In this document: piece by piece, positions 6,855-13,694 of the stretch | How the letters are laid out: every line of letters starts with the position of its first letter | Position numbering within the stretch: the stretch's first letter is position 1 | Origin: CAZOWM01 sp964583615 | Lineage (GTDB): Bacteria > Spirochaetota > B62-G9 > DRHN01 | Direction: 5' to 3' | NCBI GenBank assembly: GCA_964583615.1 | Contig: CAZOWM010000061.1 | Coordinates: forward strand, 1 to 17,015 | DNA: 17,015 bases | Position numbers and translations under genes: made by a program | Notes under the pieces: generated by a model | What the model saw: only the letters and a program-made list of their open reading frames with translations | Told to the model about the DNA's origin: nothing | Databases searched by the model: none

Positions 6855-8384
6855 ATGAAAGAAAAAACTCCGCTTCTGCTCATGTTTCTCGGAACCGCAT
6901 CGGATGTGGGGAAAAGCGTCATTGCAGCCGCGTTCTGCAGAATCCTTCACAGAAAAGGGTACACCGTCTCGCCTTTCAAAGCGCAGAACATGGCTCTCAA
7001 CTCCTTCGTTACCATGGATGGAAAAGAAATGGGGAGGGCGCAGGTGTTTCAGGCGTATGCCGCCGGTATACTTCCGGACGCGGACATGAATCCGGTGCTG
7101 CTCAAACCCGCTTCCGGAACAAAAACCCAGGTCATCGTTCATGGGAAAGTACAAAAAAGCTCGACCGCGCAGGAGTACTACTCCATGCATCACAGAATCA
7201 TGCCGGCAATAATGGAAAGCTTTCACAGGTTGAGGGATCGCTTCGACGCCATTGTTCTCGAGGGAGCGGGAAGTTTAACAGAGCTGAACTTGAAAAAAAT
7301 GGATGTGGTCAATCTCCCGATGGCACAGGCTGCAGGCTCCCCTGTCGTAATCGTCGCAGACATCGACAGAGGAGGGGTATTTGCTTCCTGTGTCGGGACC
7401 ATGAATCTACTCACCCGTAGAGAAAAAAAGCTCGTCATCGGGTTCATCATAAACAAATTCAGAGGCGATAAAACGCTGTTTGCCGACGGGGTGAAGATCA
7501 TCGAAAAATTGACTAAAAAGCCGGTGTTTGGTGTCGTTCCGTTTTTCCGGGATATTCATCTGCAGGAGGAGGACAGCGTCGCGCTGCACCTGGGCAAAAA
7601 AGGGCGGGCAAATCGCACGGCATCCGTACGAATAGGGGTCGTTCATCTCCCCTACATCTCAAACTACACCGATTTTGATCCCCTTGAAGCCGAAGACGAC
7701 GTCTCCCTGCACTACACACAAAAACCGGACGATCTCGAGAAAATGTCCGTGGTCATCATTCCGGGAACAAAAAATACCATAGAGGATCTTCTGTGGCTCC
7801 GCGACCAGGGTTTCGAGCAGACCCTGGAGCGTCATGTGCACGGCGGAAAGAGCCTCGTCGGAATCTGCGGCGGATTTCAGATGCTCGGGGAAACGATCGA
7901 AGATCCTTCAGGCGTTGAAACCCACAGGCCCAAGGTCAGGGCACTCGGATATCTCGATGTTTCTACGGTGCTGCAGCAGGAGAAAACACTGAATCAGGTG
8001 AGAGCACAATGCCTTCTCGAAGGCATGCGAACGGCATGCGGAAAAATCATCGAAGTCAAAGGATACGAAATCCATATGGGAAAAACGACACTCGGAAGCG
8101 GCGCGGCTCCCGCATTTACTGTTCAGCCGGCGGGGCAAAATACAGCAGGATACGGCGATGGCGCTTTTTCGGCCTCTCTTTCCGTGTGGGGAACATACAT
8201 CCACGGGCTATTTGAAAATGACGAATTTCGGGCCGCCTTTCTGCGCATGCACGGAGGGAAGCAGAACGAACGGTTTTCCTACAGAGAGTATCTGAACGAA
8301 CAGTTTGATAGGCTTGCTGATCTCGTTTCCGCGAATGTCGACGTAGAGCGGATCATTGCGCGTGCAGCTGGATTCCGGAAGTGA
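6855..8384 (+). CDS. cobQ: Cobyric acid synthase (glutamine-hydrolysing)
   Basis: CobQ/CbiP amidates four side chains of adenosylcobyrinic acid a,c-diamide, using ATP and glutamine, in the late corrin pathway to vitamin B12. With the ATG at 6855 it has 509 residues, normal for the family. The N-terminal synthetase domain opens with FLGTASDVGKS (P-loop, K20). It also shows FKAQNMALNSFVT, GRAQVFQA, LLKPASG, EGAGSLTELNL and VADIDRGGVFAS, all CobQ signatures. The C-terminal class-I-like amidotransferase domain has the nucleophile C338 in GICGGFQMLG and H450 in GTYIHGLFEND. An in-frame GTG at 6828 would add nine residues but starts within about 4 nt of a TATAAT. No strong Shine-Dalgarno precedes either start. 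No other cobalamin gene is in the window. It converges on the sugar kinase gene with 3 bp between. Confidence 0.95.
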   Translation: MKEKTPLLLMFLGTASDVGKSVIAAAFCRILHRKGYTVSPFKAQNMALNSFVTMDGKEMGRAQVFQAYAAGILPDADMNPVLLKPASGTKTQVIVHGKVQKSSTAQEYYSMHHRIMPAIMESFHRLRDRFDAIVLEGAGSLTELNLKKMDVVNLPMAQAAGSPVVIVADIDRGGVFASCVGTMNLLTRREKKLVIGFIINKFRGDKTLFADGVKIIEKLTKKPVFGVVPFFRDIHLQEEDSVALHLGKKGRANRTASVRIGVVHLPYISNYTDFDPLEAEDDVSLHYTQKPDDLEKMSVVIIPGTKNTIEDLLWLRDQGFEQTLERHVHGGKSLVGICGGFQMLGETIEDPSGVETHRPKVRALGYLDVSTVLQQEKTLNQVRAQCLLEGMRTACGKIIEVKGYEIHMGKTTLGSGAAPAFTVQPAGQNTAGYGDGAFSASLSVWGTYIHGLFENDEFRAAFLRMHGGKQNERFSYREYLNEQFDRLADLVSANVDVERIIARAAGFRK

Positions 8385-8387
8385 GGC

Positions 8388-9314
8388 TCACTCAGCCTCT
8401 GAAAGAAAACGCTCGAGAGAGTCCATTGTGGGTATACCGCTTCTTCCTCCGACTTCCCTGCACGCGCACGCGGCGGCAGCGGACGAGTATTTCATGATGT
8501 CCTCAATCTTCCACCCCCTCGATACGAGGAACGCAAAAACTCCGTGAAATACATCGCCAGCACCTGTGGTGTCCTTCACCGGAACAGAAAAGGCCTTTTG
8601 AGTATAAAAACACTTCCCGGAGCTGTCCCAGCCCGCCGCCCCCTGCTCCCCCATGGTCACGCACACAAAGGAGGCGGAGGTCGTCTCTGCAAGCCGTGAA
8701 AGAATGGAGCGCGGATCCGCAGTTTCCTCCATACGAGTAAACTCTAGAGCAAAACCTCTCGAGGCAATGACGTGTGTTGAGTTTCGCATAATAGCGACGG
8801 AAAGCGGCTTCACCTTCTCTGCGTCAACGACTACCGGTATCCCGTGCCGGCGTGCGACCTCTGCTGCTCTGAGCGCAGCCTCCTGGTGATAAAAATCGAC
8901 AAGTACGGCTCCCGCCTTTCTGATGACGGTTTCGTCAACATCATCTCTTCCGAACGAGGGCACTTCGCGCGTGCTGTAGAGTATGGTACGCGAAAAACAT
9001 GATTTGTTGATAATGACAAAGGCAACGGGATTTTTCCCCTCCACAGCCCTGATGAATCTGGTGTCGACTCCTTCCTGTGTCAGCCCATGGAGGATCGGCT
9101 GGGTAAGCTCGTCATCTCCCACCACAGTGTGAAAGCACACGCTTCCTCCGAGGCGGGCAACAGCAACGCAGGCGGTTGCGATATTCCCGCCGCCCTGCAG
9201 CATGATCTGTTCCGCTTCAAGTTTCTCGTCCTCTTCCGGATACCTGTCAACAACACTGAGATAATCAAGACAGTGCGTCCCGATACCGACAACGTCGAAA
9301 TGTTCGTCTCTCAT
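8388..9314 (-). CDS. PfkB-family carbohydrate kinase (substrate unassigned)
   Basis: A 308-residue cytoplasmic sugar kinase of the PfkB/ribokinase superfamily. GIGTHCLDYLSVVDRYPEED (10-29) and the glycine-rich GGGNIATACVAVARLG (41-56) form the N-terminal sugar-binding signature; DTTGAGDVFHG (248-258) is the C-terminal signature with the catalytic base D254 and the anion hole GAG. The N-terminal sequence resembles ketohexokinase and sulfofructose-kinase-like members more than ribokinase, so a ketose or ketose phosphate is my guess, but the substrate cannot be assigned. AAGGA lies four bases before the ATG at 9312-9314. A near-consensus promoter stands upstream, divergent from the branched-chain amino acid operon. 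No isomerase or transporter accompanies it. Confidence 0.88.
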   Translation of the reverse strand: MRDEHFDVVGIGTHCLDYLSVVDRYPEEDEKLEAEQIMLQGGGNIATACVAVARLGGSVCFHTVVGDDELTQPILHGLTQEGVDTRFIRAVEGKNPVAFVIINKSCFSRTILYSTREVPSFGRDDVDETVIRKAGAVLVDFYHQEAALRAAEVARRHGIPVVVDAEKVKPLSVAIMRNSTHVIASRGFALEFTRMEETADPRSILSRLAETTSASFVCVTMGEQGAAGWDSSGKCFYTQKAFSVPVKDTTGAGDVFHGVFAFLVSRGWKIEDIMKYSSAAAACACREVGGRSGIPTMDSLERFLSEAE

Positions 9315-9361
9315 AGTGTCCTTCTACGATTTTTCCGCAGTCCTTTCCGCGGTTTTTTTTC

Positions 9362-9389
9362 TTGACAAAATAGAAATCCCGTGTAATTT
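9362..9389 (+). promoter_or_regulatory. Candidate promoter of the ilv-leu-cimA operon
   Basis: A perfect -35, TTGACA (9362-9367), is followed after 16 bp by TAATTT (9384-9389), a weak -10 that matches three of six. A better hexamer, TATTAT (9389-9394), is 21 bp away, which is too far for a standard promoter. Transcription from here would start near 9396 and give a leader RNA of about 220 nt up to the attenuator terminator. Confidence 0.45.
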
Positions 9390-9397
9390 ATTATACC

Positions 9398-9426
9398 ATT
9401 ATAAGAAATCGTGTGTTTTTCCTCAA
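9398..9426 (-). promoter_or_regulatory. Promoter of the PfkB-family kinase gene
   Basis: On the minus strand TTGAGG (9421-9426), exactly 17 bp and a perfect TATAAT (9398-9403). It lies about 84 bp before the kinase start and is back to back with the operon's TTGACA, so the two transcripts would overlap at their 5' ends. Confidence 0.6.
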
Positions 9427-9450
9427 TACGATATCGAAAAAAGGTCGACA

Positions 9451-9585
9451 ATGAGTTTGCCTGAAACAACGAGCTACAGCACATTTTTCGCACATACCAG
9501 GCTCATTGTAATTGCTGCCATTCTTATTATCCTTTTAAGCGTACTGCTTCTGTTTTTTCAGCAAGGCAGCGGACCTTGTTTTTAG
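9451..9585 (+). CDS. Branched-chain amino acid leader peptide (attenuation control)
   Basis: A 44-residue peptide upstream of ilvD with the layout of an attenuation leader. AAGG lies six bases before its ATG. Residues 18-34 (codons 9502-9552) contain 14 branched-chain residues out of 17: seven Leu, five Ile and two Val, within RLIVIAAILIILLSVLLLFF. The stop codon TAG at 9583-9585 is seven bases before a strong terminator hairpin, and ilvD begins 67 bp further on. The encoded end products of the operon are valine, leucine and isoleucine, the same three residues. The known enterobacterial ilvGMEDA leader is a 32-residue peptide with a similar Leu/Ile/Val run; I see no close sequence identity to it beyond composition. 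Alternatively it could be a small single-span membrane protein, but terminator and antiterminator pairings favour a leader. An in-frame upstream ATG at 9316 would overlap the promoter and is rejected. Confidence 0.82.
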   Translation: MSLPETTSYSTFFAHTRLIVIAAILIILLSVLLLFFQQGSGPCF

Positions 9586-9601
9586 AATCCGACCCGCTGC
9601 T
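9544..9601 (+). promoter_or_regulatory. Attenuator alternative pairings (protector and antiterminator)
   Basis: GCAGCGG at 9566-9572, inside the end of the leader gene, repeats the 3' arm of the terminator and can pair with its 5' arm CCGCTGC (9594-9600), forming a 7-bp antiterminator with a 21-nt loop. Upstream, CTGCTT (9544-9549, two leucine codons) can pair with AGGCAG (9564-9569), and GCTGCC (9514-9519) with GGCAGC (9565-9570); either would block the antiterminator. A ribosome stalled in the Leu/Ile/Val run would cover these upstream segments, free 9566-9572 and prevent termination. The pairings are seen in the sequence; the mechanism is inferred. Confidence 0.7.
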
Positions 9602-9620
9602 GAGGCAGCGGGTTTTTTTT
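9592..9620 (+). terminator. Rho-independent terminator before ilvD (attenuator)
   Basis: ACCCGCTGC (9592-9600) and GCAGCGGGT (9605-9613) form a 9-bp, GC-rich stem with the loop TGAG. A run of eight T (9613-9620) follows, the first closing the stem. It stands between the leader peptide stop and the ilvD ribosome binding site, so it would cut off the operon unless an alternative structure forms. Confidence 0.92.
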
Positions 9621-9652
9621 GATTTCATATTCTATCAAAAGGGAGGAAATAT

Positions 9653-11323
9653 ATGCGCAGTGATGCTATGAAAATTGGAGTCGCCAGAGCACCGCACAGG
9701 TCCCTTCTCTATGCCCTCGGACTGACGAAGAAGGAAATCGAACGGCCCATTATCGGAATCGTGAATTCCGCAAACGAGATCATACCGGGGCACATTCACC
9801 TCAACAACATAGCTGAAGCGGCAAAGGCGGGGGTTCGCGCAGCCGGAGGAACACCGCTGGAGTTCAGTACAATCGGACTATGTGACGGGCTTGCGATGGA
9901 CCACATCGGTATGAAATACTCTCTGGGAAGCAGAGAGCTCATCGCAGACTCTATTGAGACCGTGTGCATGGGCACTCCTTTTGATGGGCTGGTGATGATC
10001 ACAAACTGCGACAAGATAGTACCGGGAATGCTCATTGCCGCAGTGCGGCTCAACATCCCGACCGTTGTTGTTTCAGGCGGGCCAATGCTCGCAGGTGAGT
10101 TGGGGCAAAAGAAGCTGGGGGTCGACGATGTATTTGAAGCCGTGGGAAGGTATAAAAGGGGCACGATAACCGAAGGCGAGCTGGACGAGCTGGAGAAGCG
10201 CGCCTGCCCGGGCGCCGGAAGCTGCTCCGGGCTGTACACAGCAAACTCAATGAACTGCCTCACCGAAGCGCTTGGAATAGGGCTCCCCGGAAACGGAACG
10301 ATCCCAGCCGTACAGGCGGAGAGGATACGGCTCGCAAAAGAGGCGGGAACTGCGGTGATGCGATGCATTGAAGAAAATCTCTGTCCACGCGATATTATGA
10401 CAAGGGATGCCTTTTACAACGCGATTTCCATCGACATGGCTCTCGGGGGATCGACGAACACCGCGCTTCATATACCGGCGATTGCCTACTACGGAGAGGT
10501 CGATATCACTCTCGACGACTTCGATATCCAGAGCGGAAAGGTCCCGCATCTCTGCAGCCTCGCGCCGTCCGGACCGCATCACATGGAAGATCTGCACAGG
10601 GCTGGCGGAATTCAGGCAGTCATGAAGGAGCTTTCGAAAATCGGCGTCCTTTACACAGATGTGATCACAGTGAGCGGCCGGACCGTTGCGAAGCAGATCC
10701 TCGACGCGGAGGTGAAGGACCGCACGGTTATCTCACCGGTGGAGAGCCCGAAACACGAGAAAGGCGGGCTCACGGTTCTCAAGGGAAACCTTGCGCCGGA
10801 CGGATCAATTGTGAAGAGCGCGGCTGTTATTGCGGACATGATGGTACACGAAGGCCCCGCACGTGTATTCGAGTCGGAAGAAGAGGCTGTAGAGGCGATT
10901 CTGAACGATGAGATAAAGGAGGGGGACGTGGTGGTGATTCGCTATGAAGGGCCAAAGGGGGGGCCGGGAATGCGTGAGATGCTCACCCCGACGTCAGCGA
11001 TCGCGGGAATGGGGCTCGACAAGTCCGTTGCTCTCATCACCGACGGGCGGTTTTCCGGCGCGACGCGAGGCTCCTCCGTGGGACATGTTTCTCCGGAGGC
11101 AGCTTCTTTCGGCCCAATCGCGGCAGTCAGGGAAAAAGACCGCGTGGAGATAAACATCCCTGAAAAAACGCTTACTCTGAAAATTTCCGATGAAGAGCTT
11201 GAAAAACGGCTCGAAGACATCAGGGCAAGGGGGAAAAGAAAACCGAACATTGAAAGAGGCTACATGTACCGTTATTCAACCATGGTGAGTTCGGCGGCGG
11301 AAGGAGCGGTGTTTCCTCTTTAG
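9653..11323 (+). CDS. ilvD: Dihydroxy-acid dehydratase
   Basis: IlvD dehydrates 2,3-dihydroxy-isovalerate and 2,3-dihydroxy-3-methylvalerate to the 2-keto acids, the third shared step of valine and isoleucine synthesis. It is a 556-residue iron-sulfur enzyme of normal length. Visible signatures are NEIIPGHIHL (41-50), CDGLAM (77-82) with a likely metal-binding aspartate, TNCDKIVPGM (117-126) with cluster cysteine C119, and CPGAGSCSGLYTANSMNCL (185-203) with C191. The cysteine that [2Fe-2S] members carry after the NEI..P motif is glycine here, as in E. coli, which favours an oxygen-sensitive [4Fe-4S] type (inference). The C-terminal RYEGPKGGPGMREML and TDGRFSGATRG motifs are intact. GGGAGG lies six bases before the ATG. 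First structural gene of the operon, directly behind the attenuator. Confidence 0.97.
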   Translation: MRSDAMKIGVARAPHRSLLYALGLTKKEIERPIIGIVNSANEIIPGHIHLNNIAEAAKAGVRAAGGTPLEFSTIGLCDGLAMDHIGMKYSLGSRELIADSIETVCMGTPFDGLVMITNCDKIVPGMLIAAVRLNIPTVVVSGGPMLAGELGQKKLGVDDVFEAVGRYKRGTITEGELDELEKRACPGAGSCSGLYTANSMNCLTEALGIGLPGNGTIPAVQAERIRLAKEAGTAVMRCIEENLCPRDIMTRDAFYNAISIDMALGGSTNTALHIPAIAYYGEVDITLDDFDIQSGKVPHLCSLAPSGPHHMEDLHRAGGIQAVMKELSKIGVLYTDVITVSGRTVAKQILDAEVKDRTVISPVESPKHEKGGLTVLKGNLAPDGSIVKSAAVIADMMVHEGPARVFESEEEAVEAILNDEIKEGDVVVIRYEGPKGGPGMREMLTPTSAIAGMGLDKSVALITDGRFSGATRGSSVGHVSPEAASFGPIAAVREKDRVEINIPEKTLTLKISDEELEKRLEDIRARGKRKPNIERGYMYRYSTMVSSAAEGAVFPL

Positions 11324-11339
11324 GATATGAAATACGCTG

Positions 11340-11378
11340 CCCGTCACACAAAGCTCCGAGCTCATGGGAGTGTGCGGG
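11340..11378 (+). other. Intercistronic hairpin between ilvD and ilvB
   Basis: CCCG(T)CACAC (11340-11349) and GTGTGCGGG (11370-11378) form a 9-bp stem with one bulged T around a 20-nt loop, in the 84-bp gap between ilvD and ilvB. No T run follows, so it is not an ordinary terminator. It might stabilise or process the mRNA. Confidence 0.4.
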
Positions 11379-11407
11379 TACAAAATCTCAGTGAAGGAGT
11401 GTGTCAC

Positions 11408-13162
11408 ATGAAAATGACAGGAGGAAGAGCAATCGTTGAAGCTCTCCACAAGGAGAAGGTTTCGATCCTTTTTGGGATACCGGGCGGAGTAGTCATTCCC
11501 CTCTTCGATGAGATATACAGAAATGGAAAATTCAAGCTCGTGGTAACGAAACACGAGCAGGGCGCGGTGCACGCCGCAGACGGATACGCCAGGACAACCG
11601 GAAGAGCGGGGGTATGCGTTGTAACGAGCGGTCCGGGTGCGACAAATATCGTCACCGGCCTTGCGACCGCGTACATGGATTCCATTCCGATCGTCGCGCT
11701 CACCGGGCAGGTGCCGACAGCAATGATCGGAAATGACGCCTTTCAGGAGGCAGACACCACGGGCATCACGCGGCCCGTGACAAAACACAACTTCATCGTG
11801 AAAGATCCTCTCGAGCTTCCAATGGTTTTGAAAAAGGCATTCTACATCGCCACCACAGGAAGGCCCGGGCCGGTCCTCGTCGACCTGCCGAAGGACATTC
11901 TCACTGCTGAAATCGACTTTGAATATCCCGAAAAAGTAAAGATCCCCGGATACAACCCAACGGTAAAAGGCAATGCGCGGCAGATAAAACGGGTGATGGA
12001 AACTATAAGACAGGCAAAACGGCCGTTGATCTACGCAGGAGGCGGAGTGATTGCTTCCGACGCTTCCGAAGAGCTGTATGCCTTTGTGAAAAAAACGGGC
12101 ATCCCCGTCACACTCACTCTGATGGGGCTCGGCGTCTATCCCGCGCGGGAGCCCGAATACCTCGGCATGCTCGGCATGCACGGAACGAAAACATCCAACT
12201 ACGCAGTGAGCCGCTGCGACCTGCTCATAGCAATCGGATCGAGGTTCGACGACAGGATCACAGGCAAGCTCTCGATGTTCGCGCCGATGGCGAAGTTCAT
12301 CCATATCGACATCGACCCGGCGTCGATCAGTAAAAACGTGATAATAGACGTGCCGGTGGTCGGCGACGCAAAGCACATACTGAGGGAAATGCTCAAATAC
12401 GGGGAGACGCTCGACATCAAAGAGTGGATCAAGGAAATAGAGGGGTGGAAGGCCGAGCACCCCCTCACCTACATAAGAGACGACGATGTTCTCCGTCCCC
12501 AGTTCGTTGTAGAACAGATCTACAAAGTCACCGAAGGAAATGCGATCATAACCACGGAGGTTGGCCAAAATCAGATGTGGACAGCACAGTTTTACCGGTT
12601 CAACAGACCACGGCAGTTCGTGACGTCCGGAGGGCTCGGCACAATGGGGTATGGCCTTCCCGCTGCGATTGGCGCTCAGCTTGCGCACCCGGACGCGACA
12701 GTATTCGACATCGCCGGAGATGGAAGCATACAGATGAATATCCAGGAAATGGCCACTCTCAGCCAGCACCAGCTTCCGATCAACATTGCAATACTCAACA
12801 ACGGATACCTCGGAATGGTGCGGCAGTGGCAGGAGTTTTTCTTCGGAAGAAGGTACGCTGCGACCTGCCTGAGGCGCGACAGCCGCTGTCCCGATAACTG
12901 CGACGGTTTGGGGAAAAACTGCCCGCCGTACATCCCGGATTTCGTGAAACTCGCAGAAGCCTACTATGCCGTCGGGATACGAATAGAAAAAAAAGCGGAT
13001 GTTGAGGGAGTACTGATAGAAGCAGTGAAGACAAAAAAACCGTATCTTCTGGATTTCGTCGTGAATCCCGAAGAGAATGTGACTCCAATGGTTCCGGCCG
13101 GTGCTCCGATAGACAAGATGATCAGCAGTAAAGAAGATGCGGAGAAGTTTCTTCTTGCGTGA
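11408..13162 (+). CDS. ilvB: Acetolactate (acetohydroxyacid) synthase large subunit
   Basis: The catalytic, thiamine-diphosphate-dependent subunit that joins two pyruvates to acetolactate (valine, leucine) or pyruvate and 2-oxobutyrate to acetohydroxybutyrate (isoleucine). With the ATG at 11408 it has 584 residues. FGIPGGVVIPLFD (22-34) and TKHEQGAVHAADGYAR hold the catalytic glutamate E50. The central domain follows, then the diphosphate motif GDGSIQMN (from D438 to N444) ending at N464-N465-G466. Odd feature: between RRYAATC and PDFVKLAEAY is a short insertion with four cysteines, C487, C494, C498 and C505 (CX6CX3CX6C), where many homologues have a short loop. AAGGAG lies eight bases before the ATG; an in-frame ATG at 11327 would add 27 residues read through a hairpin and is unlikely. 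ilvN follows 29 bp later. Confidence 0.96.
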   Translation: MKMTGGRAIVEALHKEKVSILFGIPGGVVIPLFDEIYRNGKFKLVVTKHEQGAVHAADGYARTTGRAGVCVVTSGPGATNIVTGLATAYMDSIPIVALTGQVPTAMIGNDAFQEADTTGITRPVTKHNFIVKDPLELPMVLKKAFYIATTGRPGPVLVDLPKDILTAEIDFEYPEKVKIPGYNPTVKGNARQIKRVMETIRQAKRPLIYAGGGVIASDASEELYAFVKKTGIPVTLTLMGLGVYPAREPEYLGMLGMHGTKTSNYAVSRCDLLIAIGSRFDDRITGKLSMFAPMAKFIHIDIDPASISKNVIIDVPVVGDAKHILREMLKYGETLDIKEWIKEIEGWKAEHPLTYIRDDDVLRPQFVVEQIYKVTEGNAIITTEVGQNQMWTAQFYRFNRPRQFVTSGGLGTMGYGLPAAIGAQLAHPDATVFDIAGDGSIQMNIQEMATLSQHQLPINIAILNNGYLGMVRQWQEFFFGRRYAATCLRRDSRCPDNCDGLGKNCPPYIPDFVKLAEAYYAVGIRIEKKADVEGVLIEAVKTKKPYLLDFVVNPEENVTPMVPAGAPIDKMISSKEDAEKFLLA

Positions 13163-13191
13163 TAGACGAAGACAACCAACCGGGGGGTATT

Positions 13192-13671
13192 ATGGCAAGT
13201 GAACACACGATTTCGGTCCTTGTGGAAAACAAAAGTGGAGTGCTCGCGCATATTGCCGGGTTGTTCAGCGGAAGGGGGTTCAACATCAGCGAGCTCTCAG
13301 TCGGGGAAACGGAAAGTCCGGAATATTCCCGAATGACAATCGTGGTGAAAGGCGATGACCTGATCGTCGAGCAGATAAAAAAGCAACTCAACAAATTCAT
13401 CGACGTCATAAAGGTGAACGACCTGACACATGTCCCTGCCGTGCACAGGGAGATAATTCTCATCAAGGTGAACGCCACGGCAAACAGGCGTCAGGAGATA
13501 TTTCAGATCGCCGAGGTTTTCAAGGGAAAGGTGGTCGATATTTCCCATGAATCCATCACGCTCGAGGTAACGGGAATTACGGAAAAAATTGAAGCGTTCA
13601 TATCGCTGATGCAGCCGTACGGAATACAGGAAATCGCACGAACCGGACGCGTATCAATAAGCAGGGGATAA
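13192..13671 (+). CDS. ilvN: Acetolactate synthase small (regulatory) subunit
   Basis: The 159-residue regulatory subunit that activates IlvB and gives it feedback inhibition by valine. The N-terminal ACT domain is clear: HTISVLVENKSGVLAHIAGL then FSGRGFNISELSVG (about residues 5-40), including the glycine- and asparagine-containing turn where valine binds in characterised homologues. The C-terminal ACT-like half contains REIILIKV and ends in GIQEIARTGRVSISRG, typical of full-length IlvN/IlvH. Length matches E. coli IlvH (about 163). I chose the ATG at 13192, preceded by a GGGGGG run, because homologues begin just before the ACT domain. An in-frame GTG at 13159 overlaps the ilvB stop codon and would add 11 residues, an alternative if translation is directly coupled. 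Confidence 0.95.
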   Translation: MASEHTISVLVENKSGVLAHIAGLFSGRGFNISELSVGETESPEYSRMTIVVKGDDLIVEQIKKQLNKFIDVIKVNDLTHVPAVHREIILIKVNATANRRQEIFQIAEVFKGKVVDISHESITLEVTGITEKIEAFISLMQPYGIQEIARTGRVSISRG

Positions 13672-13694
13672 CATGCAAAGGGGGTTTCTGGAGA

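Noticed and set aside
8383..8399. GAGGCT/AGCCTC hairpin at the junction of cobQ and the sugar kinase gene as a two-way terminator
   Set aside because: The stem has only six base pairs and no T run on either side; it overlaps the ends of both coding regions.
9396..9652. T-box riboswitch before ilvD
   Set aside because: No T-box consensus or tRNA acceptor-pairing bulge was found; a translated Leu/Ile/Val-rich leader explains the terminator better.
11276..12769. A 497-codon open frame on the minus strand opposite ilvB
   Set aside because: It lies entirely opposite the well-supported ilvB coding frame, has no recognisable domain, is rich in His, Cys and Arg, and is best explained as a codon-bias shadow.
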